Assembly: GCA_900770835.1 (NCBI GenBank)
Contig: CAAGLQ010000080.1
Span: 1-35,166, forward strand
Reading direction: 5' to 3'
From: an uncultured Parabacteroides sp.
GTDB taxonomy: Bacteria; Bacteroidota; Bacteroidia; Bacteroidales; Tannerellaceae
Length of the DNA stretch: 35,166 nt
Part shown: positions 23,562 to 32,074 of the stretch, piece after piece
Layout of the letters: the number at the start of each line of letters is the position of its first letter
Position numbering within the stretch: the stretch's first letter is position 1
Position numbers and translations under genes: made by a program
The notes under the pieces: model-generated
What the model was told of the DNA's origin: nothing
Database searches by the model: none
The model's input: only the letters and a program-made list of their open reading frames with translations

Positions 23562-23894
23562 TTATAGGTTATTCTTCTCCTTGGCAGGGTTGCGATAATA
23601 GACCTTGCCATCCTCAAATTCTTTTGCAGCGATCAACGTGGGCTTCGGCAATTTCTCATAGTAACGAGAAATCTCGATCTGCTCACGATTCTCGAAAACC
23701 TCCTCCAAATTGTCGTTGACCGAAGCAAACTCCTGCAATTTCTTTTCCAAATCTTGCTTCATCTCTACGGAAATCTGATTGGCACGTTTTGCGATAATCG
23801 CAACTGTCTCATACACATTACCCGTCTGGTCACACAACTTGATCATATCCCGTGTGATTGTGTTGGTAGGCGCATTTGTTTTTCTGTAATCCAT
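23562..23894 (-). CDS. rpoZ: RNA polymerase omega-like (Rpb6-type) subunit
   Basis: The protein has 110 residues: MDYRKTNAPTNTITRDMIKL, ETVAIIAKRANQISVEMKQD and the acidic NDNLEEVFENREQIEISRYY. The middle segment VYETVAIIAKRANQI is the conserved Rpb6/omega helix. Bacteroidetes use this diverged version in place of canonical omega; it stabilises assembly of the beta-prime subunit. It lies 26 bp after bamD, a gene order conserved in the phylum as far as I recall. Confidence 0.85.
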   Translation of the reverse strand: MDYRKTNAPTNTITRDMIKLCDQTGNVYETVAIIAKRANQISVEMKQDLEKKLQEFASVNDNLEEVFENREQIEISRYYEKLPKPTLIAAKEFEDGKVYYRNPAKEKNNL

Positions 23895-23920
23895 TTTTCT
23901 TACTATCTGATTAATTTCGC

Positions 23921-24730
23921 TTAATAAACATCTGTAATTCGCTTATTGGCGTATTCAAAGTACTTTGTCACCTGCTTCATGTATTGTCCTTCCGGATACT
24001 CATTTACATAGGTATAGTACTCATCCACCACTTCACGATAACGACCTTGCAACTTCTCCTCCACACTGACTAACGCCAACTCATACTTCGCACGAATGAT
24101 CAAAAACATGAACTCCTCCCGATACTTGGAATAGGGATAGTTCTTCAACGCATTCTGTGCGGTAATGACACTGGATTGAAAGTTGTTACCCATGTAGGTT
24201 CCTAAGTTAAAATACAAGCGAGTAGCCAGCAACTCCTTGTAGGCCAACTTCTCTTGCAACTGGAACAGGATCTCCTGTGCCTCAGCGGCCCGCTCACTTT
24301 GGGGATAAAACTCCAAATAGAGCTGCATCTGCTCAATCGCTTTATAAGTTTGCGACTGATCCAAACGAGGATCGGGCGAGTCGAGATAGAGGCCGTAACC
24401 GGAATAGTAACGAGCCAGCTCCGTGAACTCACCCTTGGGATAGGTCGTGTAATAGGTCTCAAAATATTGAGAGGCCGTCTGATAGTCTTTCTGTCCGTAA
24501 TAGCTTTGTGCCAAAAGGTATAAAGACTCCTCCGCATAAGCCGTTCCTTTGAATATCGTCACCAGCTCATCCAGTATGGTAGCGGATTTCGCATACTGCT
24601 TCTCATTGAAATACTTTTTCGCATAAGAATATTTCAACTCATAGTCTGTACTTTTCAGTATCTTGTTATACTCCCCGCAGGAAGCCAAGAAAACCGCCAT
24701 CAGTATGCCTAATAATACAATCTTCTTCAT
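23921..24730 (-). CDS. bamD: Outer membrane assembly lipoprotein BamD
   Basis: The protein has 269 residues. It has a lipoprotein signal (MKKIVLLGILMAVFLASCGE; lipobox LASC, Cys18) and five TPR-like repeats, with ALYAQ-type positions such as SATILDELVTIFKGTAYAEESLYLLAQSYYGQKDYQTASQYF. The length fits BamD. As part of the Bam complex it helps insert beta-barrel proteins from the periplasmic face of the outer membrane. A -7 promoter element lies 19 bp upstream, and it heads the bamD-rpoZ-DUF4293-addB-like run. Confidence 0.94.
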   Translation of the reverse strand: MKKIVLLGILMAVFLASCGEYNKILKSTDYELKYSYAKKYFNEKQYAKSATILDELVTIFKGTAYAEESLYLLAQSYYGQKDYQTASQYFETYYTTYPKGEFTELARYYSGYGLYLDSPDPRLDQSQTYKAIEQMQLYLEFYPQSERAAEAQEILFQLQEKLAYKELLATRLYFNLGTYMGNNFQSSVITAQNALKNYPYSKYREEFMFLIIRAKYELALVSVEEKLQGRYREVVDEYYTYVNEYPEGQYMKQVTKYFEYANKRITDVY

Positions 24731-24748
24731 TCATGTACTTTTAGTGTG

Positions 24749-24756
24749 CAAAAGTA
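24749..24756 (-). promoter_or_regulatory. -7 element TACTTTTG upstream of bamD
   Basis: The minus strand reads TACTTTTG, an exact TAnnTTTG match, 19 bp before the bamD ATG, so the untranslated leader would be very short (about 12 nt). Confidence 0.6.
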
Positions 24757-24824
24757 GTGCTTTTCAGCCTACCTAAGAAACAGCAAATGTTAATATTTAC
24801 AACTACAACGGCTCACGCAACCGC

Positions 24825-25634
24825 TCAAGACAATCGTTTGATCTTGATATTGCGGAAGGCTACCTCGTTGCCATGATCCTGTAGCAGCAAATGTCCCTTC
24901 GGGGCCTCACCAAACGCACCATTTGTGTTATAGGCCGGAGCCGCATATTTACTGCCTTTCACCCACTCACGGAACTCCTCGCTACCACGCTCATACTCTA
25001 ATACTTTCACACCATTCAGCCAATGCTCCACATGGTTGTTGGGGAATACTTTCACCAAAGCGGTGTTCCACTCGCCTACGCCATTGAAATGCACCTGCTC
25101 GCTCTTTTTCAAATCATAGAGGCTGGCCAATGTACGACTACCTGGATAGGTCGTGTAAAGTTTCGCATCCGGATGCTTTGCATCGTCCAGGATCTGGAAC
25201 TCCAACCCATAGGCAGAACCCTTCTGTTGCTCTTTTTCTGTCACGAAATATTTGATTCCGCTATTCGCTCCCTCCGTAATTTTAAAATCTACACTGAACT
25301 CAAAGGCGGAATACTCCTCCTCCGTTACAATATCACCCCCATTGGTTGATTCTCCACCATCAGCAGGCAATACGATCAGCTCACCATCCTTTATGATCCA
25401 ACCATGATCGGGGAAATGATCCATGTGCGCACCTCTCCAACCTTGAATAGTTTGCCCATCAAACAGCAATTGCCAACCATCAGCTTGCTCTTGGGCTGTT
25501 AATTGATTGATTGGAGACTGCTCCTTTGCTGTCAACTCAACCTCAACGGACTCATTCGCCTTCTGCGCCTGATTACCAGTGCATCCACATGCTAAAACCG
25601 CACTTACCGCAGTACAAATTACAAGTGTTTTCAT
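24825..25634 (-). CDS. DUF1080 lipoprotein (3-keto-disaccharide hydrolase-like, concanavalin fold)
   Basis: The protein has 269 residues with a lipobox near VLACGCTGN, then a short Glu-rich linker. The DUF1080/PF06439 domain (about 50-268) contains DGWQLLFDGQTIQGWRG, GWIIKDGELIV, FKITEGANSGIKYFV, HWLNGVKVLEYERGS and GHLLLQDHGNEVAFRNIKIK. Some members hydrolyse 3-keto sugars; others have no known activity, so the substrate is open. It should be anchored in the outer membrane. It is transcribed away from the HAD gene from a facing promoter. Confidence 0.9.
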   Translation of the reverse strand: MKTLVICTAVSAVLACGCTGNQAQKANESVEVELTAKEQSPINQLTAQEQADGWQLLFDGQTIQGWRGAHMDHFPDHGWIIKDGELIVLPADGGESTNGGDIVTEEEYSAFEFSVDFKITEGANSGIKYFVTEKEQQKGSAYGLEFQILDDAKHPDAKLYTTYPGSRTLASLYDLKKSEQVHFNGVGEWNTALVKVFPNNHVEHWLNGVKVLEYERGSEEFREWVKGSKYAAPAYNTNGAFGEAPKGHLLLQDHGNEVAFRNIKIKRLS

Positions 25635-25677
25635 CCCTTATTTATCTTTGTATGGATTATATACTCTATTAGCCGCA

Positions 25678-25706
25678 CAAAGGTAAACTTTTTATTGGTA
25701 TCTTTG
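25678..25706. promoter_or_regulatory. Facing divergent promoters for DUF1080 and the HAD gene
   Basis: TACCTTTG on the minus strand (25678-25685) and TATCTTTG on the plus strand (25699-25706) are both exact TAnnTTTG elements with only 13 bp between them. The upstream parts of the two promoters therefore overlap, and the two polymerases should compete for the site. Confidence 0.6.
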
Positions 25707-25730
25707 TCCTCACTTGAAAAGAAAAGAGAT

Positions 25731-26381
25731 ATGACAAGCACATGCATAACGGGCAAAACCGCCTTGTTTGATTTCGACGGGGTCATTGCCGACACGGAGC
25801 CGATCTACGATCGTTATTGGCAAGAAGCCGCCCAACGCTACGGACTGGGCATAGATAACTTTAATCAACTGATTAAAGGAACTACACTGCCTTTCATTAT
25901 TGAGCGGTATTTTTCCAGCTATCCCAAGGAATTCCAAGAGATGGTCATCCAAGAGTCTAACCATTTCGATCATACCCTGCCTATGCCACCGGTCAAAGGG
26001 GCTTTGGAGTTTCTGCACCTACTGAAAGCAAAGGGTATCCGCACAGGCTTAGTGACTAGCTCCGATGACATCAAGATCAAACGGGCCTTTGAGTTGCTCC
26101 AATTGGACGGCCTTTTCGACACGGTAGTCACAGCGGATCGGATTTCCCAAGGCAAGCCTAATCCGATGTGTTATCTCTTGGCCGCCGAAGATCTTCACGA
26201 AGATCCAGCCCATTGCTTAGTTTTTGAAGACTCTTTCAATGGTATCAAAGCGGGTACGGCTGCCGGTATGCGTGTGATAGGCCTCAGCACAACCAACCCC
26301 GCCGAAGAACTGCGCCCATTAGTGCATGAGGTGATTCCCCATTTCGAGTCACTCACATTTGAGCATTACCTTGCGTGGTAG
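25731..26381 (+). CDS. HAD superfamily hydrolase (beta-phosphoglucomutase-like)
   Basis: The protein has 216 residues from ATG 25731 (MTSTCITGKTALFDFDGVIAD); a frame 12 codons longer begins inside the promoter and is rejected. HAD motifs are: I FDFDGVIADTEP, II VTSSDD, III ISQGKPNP with the Lys, and IV CLVFEDSFNGIKAGTAAGM. The four-helix cap between motifs I and II places it in the subclass of beta-phosphoglucomutases and sugar-phosphate phosphatases. The exact substrate cannot be read from sequence. It is followed 47 bp later by the DEAD-box gene on the same strand, so the two may share a transcript. Confidence 0.9.
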   Translation: MTSTCITGKTALFDFDGVIADTEPIYDRYWQEAAQRYGLGIDNFNQLIKGTTLPFIIERYFSSYPKEFQEMVIQESNHFDHTLPMPPVKGALEFLHLLKAKGIRTGLVTSSDDIKIKRAFELLQLDGLFDTVVTADRISQGKPNPMCYLLAAEDLHEDPAHCLVFEDSFNGIKAGTAAGMRVIGLSTTNPAEELRPLVHEVIPHFESLTFEHYLAW

Positions 26382-26428
26382 CCGCAGACCATGCGTGCTA
26401 TTTTAAACCGTAAATTAAAAGAAAACAG

Positions 26429-27685
26429 ATGAGATTTGATGAATTAGACTTAGAAGAAGCCGTTTTAGACGGCCTCTACGACATGAATTTCGAGGAGACA
26501 ACTCCTGTGCAGGAATTGACCATTCCTATTATTTTGGAGGGTAAAGACATCATTGCTTGCGCACAGACAGGCACAGGCAAGACTGCGGCATACGTCTTAC
26601 CAATCATCAGCGAACTGAGTCGATATAACTTTCCTAAAGATGCAATCAATGCCGTAATCATGGCACCTACTCGTGAATTAGCACAACAAATCGATCAACA
26701 AATACAGGGTTTCACTTATTTTTTACCAGGTATTTCCGCTGTTGCCGTTTACGGTGGTACTGACGGCATCACATGGGAACAGCAGAAGCGAGGTATGGAG
26801 TTGGGAGCCGACATCGTAATCGCTACTCCTGGCCGTTTGCTTTCGCACATTAAATTAGGTACAGTAGATCTCTCGGAAGTCTCCTTTTTTGTCTTAGACG
26901 AGGCTGACCGTATGCTCGACATGGGTTTTTACGACGACATCATGCAAGTCCACAAACAACTGCCCACTAACTGCCAGACTATCATGTTTTCGGCCACAAT
27001 GCCTCCAAAGATTCGAGCATTAGCACAGTCTATCCTAAAAGATCCCGAAGAGGTACAAATAGCCATTTCCCGTCCACCGGAGTCGATCATGCAAACAGCT
27101 TACATCTGTTATGAAATGCAGAAGATCAAAATCCTGGAAAAGCTCTTCTTAGAGAGCCATCCCCAGCGAGTCATCATTTTCTCTTCCTCAAAGATGAAAG
27201 TCAAGGAATTGGCTACCACCCTCAGACGCATGAAGTTTAACGTAGCGGCCATGCACTCTGATTTGGAACAAAGCCAGCGTGAAGAAGTTATGAAAGAGTT
27301 CAAAAGCGGGCATGTGGATATATTGGTAGCCACGGATGTGGTTTCTCGTGGTATTGACATCAGCGACATTAAGTTAGTTGTTAATTTTGACATTCCCCAC
27401 GATCCAGAAGATTATGTTCACCGCATTGGTCGTACCGCAAGAGGTACCAATGGAGAGGGGTTGGCTATCACTTTCGTGGGAGTGAACGAGCAAGTCTCAT
27501 TCCGTCACATTGAGAAATTTTTAAACAAGGACATTTACAAAATACCCGTCGACCCGCAAATCGGAGAGGTACCACCCTACGAACCGGAGAAGAATAGTCC
27601 CAAAAGAGTTGGCGGTCGTGGTAGAGGCAAATCAAACAGTCGTGCGTCTCGCAGTGCTAAGAAAGCAAAGCAAGAACATTCCTAA
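26429..27685 (+). CDS. DEAD-box ATP-dependent RNA helicase (RhlE-like)
   Basis: The protein has 418 residues. The helicase motifs are all visible: Q-motif region NFEETTPVQELTIP, motif I AQTGTGKT, Ia APTRELAQQ, GG (AVYGGTDG), Ib TPGRLL, II VLDEADRMLDMG, III FSATMPP, IV VIIFSSS, V ATDVVSRGIDI and VI HRIGRTARG. The last 40 residues are a basic, Gly/Arg/Ser/Lys-rich RNA-binding tail. It should remodel structured RNA in ribosome assembly, decay or cold adaptation. It converges on rho, with a 24-bp stem terminator beginning in its stop codon. Confidence 0.95.
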   Translation: MRFDELDLEEAVLDGLYDMNFEETTPVQELTIPIILEGKDIIACAQTGTGKTAAYVLPIISELSRYNFPKDAINAVIMAPTRELAQQIDQQIQGFTYFLPGISAVAVYGGTDGITWEQQKRGMELGADIVIATPGRLLSHIKLGTVDLSEVSFFVLDEADRMLDMGFYDDIMQVHKQLPTNCQTIMFSATMPPKIRALAQSILKDPEEVQIAISRPPESIMQTAYICYEMQKIKILEKLFLESHPQRVIIFSSSKMKVKELATTLRRMKFNVAAMHSDLEQSQREEVMKEFKSGHVDILVATDVVSRGIDISDIKLVVNFDIPHDPEDYVHRIGRTARGTNGEGLAITFVGVNEQVSFRHIEKFLNKDIYKIPVDPQIGEVPPYEPEKNSPKRVGGRGRGKSNSRASRSAKKAKQEHS

Positions 27686-27745
27686 ACAATTAAACAACCT
27701 CCACTGCCATTGTTATGTGATAGTGGAGGTTGTTTAATTGTTTAG
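27682..27745. terminator. 24-bp perfect stem terminator between the DEAD-box gene and rho
   Basis: Arms at 27682-27705 and 27722-27745 are perfectly complementary over 24 bp, with a 16-nt loop. The outer half is A/T-rich (AAACAATTAAA / TTTAATTGTTT), the inner half is CAACCTCCACT / AGTGGAGGTTG, so in either direction the RNA ends in a U-rich arm. It covers the helicase stop codon and ends 22 bp before the rho stop, fitting a bidirectional terminator. Confidence 0.85.
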
Positions 27746-27767
27746 GATATGAAACGGATACGCCCCT

Positions 27768-29684
27768 TTAACTATTCATGGATGCCAAAAACTCTATGTT
27801 GTCTTGCGTCTGCTCCATTTGCTTTTTTACAAACTCCATTGCCTCTAAAGAGTTCATATCCGACAGATACTTTCGCAAGATCCACATGCGATTACGTGTG
27901 ATTTCATCCTGCAACAGATCATCACGACGAGTGCTAGATGCCGTAATATCCACGGCCGGATAAACACGCTTATTCGCCAACTTACGATCTAACTGCAACT
28001 CCATGTTACCCGTACCCTTGAACTCCTCGAAGATAACATCGTCCATTTTTGAGCCTGTTTCCGTCAAAGCTGTTGCCAAGATAGTCAAACTTCCTCCGTT
28101 CTCAATGTTACGAGCTGCACCAAAGAAACGCTTAGGCTTTTGCAAAGCATTGGCATCAACGCCACCAGACAGTACCTTACCCGAAGCTGGTTGTACCGTA
28201 TTGTAAGCACGAGCCAAACGAGTGATTGAATCCAACAGGATCACCACATCGTGGCCACACTCCACCATACGTTTTGCCTTATTCAACACGATCTCCGCAA
28301 TCTTCACATGACGCTCTGCCGGCTCATCGAACGTAGAAGCAATCACCTCTGCATCCACACTACGAGCCATATCTGTCACCTCCTCCGGACGTTCATCGAC
28401 CAGTAAAACAATCATATAAACCTCTGGATGATTATGGGCAATCGCATTAGCAATATCTTTCAGCAACATGGTTTTACCAGTCTTAGGCTGTGCCACAATC
28501 AAACCTCGCTGTCCCTTTCCGATCGGAGAGAACAGATCCACTACACGCACCGCGATCTGATCATATACCTTCGGTGACTTCCTTGCAGTCAGCATAAATT
28601 TCTCATCTGGGAAAAGGGGTGTCAAATGGTCAAACGGAATACGATCACGTACCTCTTCAGGTAAACGACCATTGATTGTATTTACCTTGACTAAAGGAAA
28701 GTATTTCTCGCCTTCTTTTGGCGGACGAATAGTACCCTCAACCACATCCCCTGTTTTCAAGCCAAATAAACGTACTTGCGATTGAGAAACGTAAATATCA
28801 TCCGGAGAGGTCAAATAGTTATAATCTGAAGAACGCAAAAAACCGTAACCATCCGGCATCATCTCCAAAACGCCCGTACCGATTAAGATGCCATCAAAAT
28901 CATAAGGCCTCTCTTGCGACTGCACATTAGTAACATTGGCATTATTTGCAATCGCATTATTATTGTTATTTTTGTTCTGCGGCTGTTGTTTCAACTCGGC
29001 TTTTGCAGGTTGAATTGGCATGATTTGATCCAATACTGACTTCGCATCCGGATGGCGGAACACTAATCTGTGGTGATCCTCCTCTACCACTTTTTCTTCC
29101 TGAGCATTCTCCTCCTCCGGAACAAACGAATCAGTTACAGGTTGCTCCATCACTTCCTCCTCCATAGAAACTTCCACATTAGTTTCTATAGCCAGAGCTG
29201 AAGGCTCTTTAAAGAAAGATACCTCCTCTTTGCTTGCCAAAGGCTCTTGATCTTCCTTGCTCAGCGACAGAGGAATCTGCTCTGGCACAGGCTCAGTAGA
29301 AGACAGACTAGGATCCACAGTTACTACAGGAACAGCAGCGACTCTTGTTTTCCGCTTCTTACTCTGTTTTGGCTGGACAGCTTCCTGATCCACAGCAGTT
29401 TCTTCTGTTTCAACGGGTTTCGAGTTTTCTGTGGCAATCTGTGGTTCAATTGATTTCTCTGGAGCAGATTTCATTTTTGCAGGACGTCCACGTTTTCGTC
29501 CTTCGGGTTTCTTCACCTCTTTTTTATTCTCCTCGGCAAGGACTATTGCCTGCTCATCCAATATTCGATATACCAGCTCTTGCTTATCCAACTCGCTGAC
29601 TTTCGAAACTCCCAACTCTCCAGCGACAGCCTGAAGCTCAGGTAGCTGCATCTCATTCAATTCAATAATGTTATATTTCTGCAT
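27768..29684 (-). CDS. rho: Transcription termination factor Rho with long disordered insertion
   Basis: The protein has 638 residues, about 220 more than E. coli Rho. An N-terminal SAP-like helix bundle (1-48) is followed by a low-complexity insertion (about 50-255) rich in Lys, Glu, Pro and Val, with a basic KRGRPAK patch and an Asn-rich end. The RNA-binding cold-shock domain follows (about 258-360; GTGVLEMMPDGYGFLRSSDY) and then the RecA-like motor with Walker A GQRGLIVAQPKTGKT near 400, VILLDSITRLARAYN and GGVDANALQKPKRFFGAARN. Rho unwinds RNA and ends transcription. In Bacteroides thetaiotaomicron a comparable insertion is reported to drive phase separation in the gut. It has a long leader (about 180 nt). 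Confidence 0.96.
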   Translation of the reverse strand: MQKYNIIELNEMQLPELQAVAGELGVSKVSELDKQELVYRILDEQAIVLAEENKKEVKKPEGRKRGRPAKMKSAPEKSIEPQIATENSKPVETEETAVDQEAVQPKQSKKRKTRVAAVPVVTVDPSLSSTEPVPEQIPLSLSKEDQEPLASKEEVSFFKEPSALAIETNVEVSMEEEVMEQPVTDSFVPEEENAQEEKVVEEDHHRLVFRHPDAKSVLDQIMPIQPAKAELKQQPQNKNNNNNAIANNANVTNVQSQERPYDFDGILIGTGVLEMMPDGYGFLRSSDYNYLTSPDDIYVSQSQVRLFGLKTGDVVEGTIRPPKEGEKYFPLVKVNTINGRLPEEVRDRIPFDHLTPLFPDEKFMLTARKSPKVYDQIAVRVVDLFSPIGKGQRGLIVAQPKTGKTMLLKDIANAIAHNHPEVYMIVLLVDERPEEVTDMARSVDAEVIASTFDEPAERHVKIAEIVLNKAKRMVECGHDVVILLDSITRLARAYNTVQPASGKVLSGGVDANALQKPKRFFGAARNIENGGSLTILATALTETGSKMDDVIFEEFKGTGNMELQLDRKLANKRVYPAVDITASSTRRDDLLQDEITRNRMWILRKYLSDMNSLEAMEFVKKQMEQTQDNIEFLASMNS

Positions 29685-29867
29685 ACTGCGGTATTAATAT
29701 AAACAATCAACCTGCCCCACCTACCATCTGATAGGCTAAAAACGACTCACAGGTATTCCTTTTGTTCTTTGGTAAATCTTGATAATCTATTTACAAACTC
29801 ATTTAAAAACCGGATTATTCCTCTAATTGACACATTAGAGATATATCTGCGGGGTAATTTTGATGCG

Positions 29868-29875
29868 CAAATATA
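29868..29875 (-). promoter_or_regulatory. -7 element TATATTTG upstream of rho
   Basis: The minus strand reads TATATTTG, an exact consensus match, 184 bp before the rho ATG and only 28 bp past the tilS stop. The resulting leader of about 175 nt contains a 7-bp hairpin (29821-29840) but no ORF I would trust. Confidence 0.5.
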
Positions 29876-29902
29876 GCCATTATTTCATTATAGAGTCTTC
29901 AT

Positions 29903-31225
29903 TCAATCTGTTTTTTTCACCCTAAATATCATTTTTGTCGCATCGTCCACACGGAAACGGTCATCAATACGCCGTCCAACTACCCACACAATCGAATCGC
30001 CTGCACAAAGTACTGCTTGTCGTGCTTTTTCCCAACAAGTCATCTTCTGATCAGCAAAGAAATCGCTCAACTTTTTTCGACCACGCATACCGAATGGGAT
30101 GAACCAATCACCCACTCGAGCCAACCGCAATGTAAGTATATCCGGCAATTTATCTGCGTCAATATATGCGACATCAGATACACGCTCTATTTGAATTTCA
30201 GGTGTACATTCCAACAGTTGGAAAGAGAGCCGTAAAGGTTGCGCAATCTCACCTTCAGCAACACGAAGAGACACAGGTTGCCAATCAACAGGTGCTTGCA
30301 AAGGGGCAATATACAATCGATCACGATCTTTCAATACTTGATGTGTAGCTGAATAGAATTGTTTTCCAGAAAGACCGGGAAGCGCCGTAAAAAGCTCGCT
30401 CACCACGATCCGGCTAAACCCAAAAGGGCGCAAGCATTCATAAAGCAATGTTTCAGGTGCTGGAAAACTCATCAATCTACTAATTGACAATTTGTCATTC
30501 GTAATAAAAACCGCCTTTCGAGCCTGCTCAACTACATAATCATACAACTGTTCCGCCTCAGAAAGATGCGCCGCTGAACGAGCAATTGTCTCGCGAGCAG
30601 CAGGATTCAACTGCTCTAATAGAGGCAAAACTCTAAGACGGATAAAATTACGGGTAAAAACGTCTGAAAGATTACTACTATCTGTCACATAGTTCCAACC
30701 TTGCTCATGCAACCACGCTTCAATCTCCACACGACTTACAGCCAACAAAGGACGTACAATCTGCCCATTACGAGGATGAATGCCACCCAATCCTCGCAAA
30801 CCACTGCCCCGCAAGAGATTCATTAACAAGGTCTCCACACTATCATCCCGATGATGCGCCACCGCAATTGCTTCTGCTTTGAGAGCACGCCGTTGCTTCT
30901 CAAACCAACGATAACGCAAAGTGCGAGCAGCCATCTCTATAGACTCATGTTGTGCGACCGCATATTCCTCTGTGTCAAAATCTTCTTTTAAGAAAGGTAC
31001 CCTCATCGCATTCGCAAACTGATGAGCGAATGCCTCATCACGGTTTGACTCCTCACCACGCAGATGGAAGTTACAATGCAGAGCTATGCAATGATAACCT
31101 AATCGTACCAAAACGCCCAAAAGCGCAACAGAGTCTGCTCCTCCACTGAGACCCACTAACACAGGTTGCTGACCTGTCAATAATCCGTATCGCTGGATAA
31201 AACGCTCTATTTTCGTTTGAAACAT
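29903..31225 (-). CDS. tilS: tRNA(Ile)-lysidine synthetase
   Basis: The protein has 440 residues. The N-terminal PP-loop ATPase has VLVGLSGGADSVALLGVL (22-39), ALHCNFHLRGEES, and AVAHHRDDSVETLLMNLLRGSGLRGLGG; the C-terminal domains follow, ending with MRGRKKLSDFFADQKM, the TilS-C signature. The enzyme attaches lysine to C34 of the tRNA(Ile) with CAU anticodon so that it reads AUA. GGAGGTT just upstream of the ATG is an unusually strong Shine-Dalgarno for this phylum. An intrinsic terminator ends 20 bp upstream of the start, so its supply of transcript is restricted or comes from a promoter I cannot identify. Confidence 0.96.
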   Translation of the reverse strand: MFQTKIERFIQRYGLLTGQQPVLVGLSGGADSVALLGVLVRLGYHCIALHCNFHLRGEESNRDEAFAHQFANAMRVPFLKEDFDTEEYAVAQHESIEMAARTLRYRWFEKQRRALKAEAIAVAHHRDDSVETLLMNLLRGSGLRGLGGIHPRNGQIVRPLLAVSRVEIEAWLHEQGWNYVTDSSNLSDVFTRNFIRLRVLPLLEQLNPAARETIARSAAHLSEAEQLYDYVVEQARKAVFITNDKLSISRLMSFPAPETLLYECLRPFGFSRIVVSELFTALPGLSGKQFYSATHQVLKDRDRLYIAPLQAPVDWQPVSLRVAEGEIAQPLRLSFQLLECTPEIQIERVSDVAYIDADKLPDILTLRLARVGDWFIPFGMRGRKKLSDFFADQKMTCWEKARQAVLCAGDSIVWVVGRRIDDRFRVDDATKMIFRVKKTD

Positions 31226-31245
31226 AACCTCCTCTCACCACAAAC

Positions 31246-31284
31246 AAAAAATGGTTCCGACCCTTTTTGCAAGCCGGAACCATT
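31246..31284 (-). terminator. Intrinsic terminator between the zinc-ribbon gene and tilS
   Basis: On the minus strand AATGGTTCCG (31275-31284) pairs perfectly with CGGAACCATT (31250-31259), followed by a run of T (31246-31251). It ends the aspS-nif3-zinc-ribbon run 25 bp after the last stop codon. Confidence 0.85.
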
Positions 31285-31308
31285 CTACAACTATCTTATT
31301 TAATTGCA

Positions 31309-32073
31309 TCAATCCTCAACACCTGCCAATTCAGGATCGATCATGATACGACCACAATACTCACACACAATGATTTTTTTGCGAAGCTTGATGTCTAATT
31401 GCTTCTGAGGTGGAATCTTGTTGAAACAACCACCACAAGCCCCTCGTTGCACATAGACTACAGCCAAACCATTGCGAGCTCCTTTACGGATACGCTTGAA
31501 TGCGGTCAACAAACGTGGCTCAATCGTGACCTCTAATTTCTTTGCTTTCTCACGCAATTTCTCTTCGTCCTGCTTGGTCTCAGCAATGATGCGATCCAGC
31601 TCAGACTCCTTTTGCTGCAAGTCGGCATGACGACCCTCCAACACCTGCTTCAACTCGCTGATCTGACGTTCTCGATTTCGGATCTCCTCAGTGAACTCCT
31701 TGATCTTCTTTTCCGAGAACTCCACCTCTAAACCTTGATACTCGATTTCTTTCGAAAGATTATCGAACTCTCGGTTGTTACGCACGTTGTCCAGCTGAGC
31801 CGTATAACGCTCCACCAACGATTTGCACTCTGTGATCCGATGTTTCTGATCCGCAATATCCACCTTGATAGCCTCAATATCCGCATGATAATTCTGCAGA
31901 CGGGTCTCCAAACCAGCGATCTCATCCTCCAAATCCTGTACCTCCAACGGAAGCTCGCCTCGCAGCGTCTTGATCTTGTCAATATCCGTCATAATCGTCT
32001 GAAGTTGATACAACGTGTAGAGTTTCTCCTCAACGGTATATTCCTTGTCAGCTGACTGTTTATCTGTAGCCAT
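31309..32073 (-). CDS. Coiled-coil protein with C4-type zinc ribbon
   Basis: The protein has 254 residues. Residues about 15-185 form a long charged coiled coil (heptads such as LPLEVQDLEDEIAGLETRLQ). The C-terminal C4 zinc ribbon has CGGC at about 216-219 and CEYC at about 240-243, embedded in RGACGGCFNKIPPQKQLDIKL and IVCEYCGRIMIDPEL. The architecture (CT398/Cj0706-like zf-RING_7 family) is widespread; members bind nucleic acid or act near the envelope, but the role is not settled. It begins one base after the Nif3-like stop codon and is followed by a terminator. Confidence 0.9.
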   Translation of the reverse strand: MATDKQSADKEYTVEEKLYTLYQLQTIMTDIDKIKTLRGELPLEVQDLEDEIAGLETRLQNYHADIEAIKVDIADQKHRITECKSLVERYTAQLDNVRNNREFDNLSKEIEYQGLEVEFSEKKIKEFTEEIRNRERQISELKQVLEGRHADLQQKESELDRIIAETKQDEEKLREKAKKLEVTIEPRLLTAFKRIRKGARNGLAVVYVQRGACGGCFNKIPPQKQLDIKLRKKIIVCEYCGRIMIDPELAGVED

Positions 32074-32074
32074 T

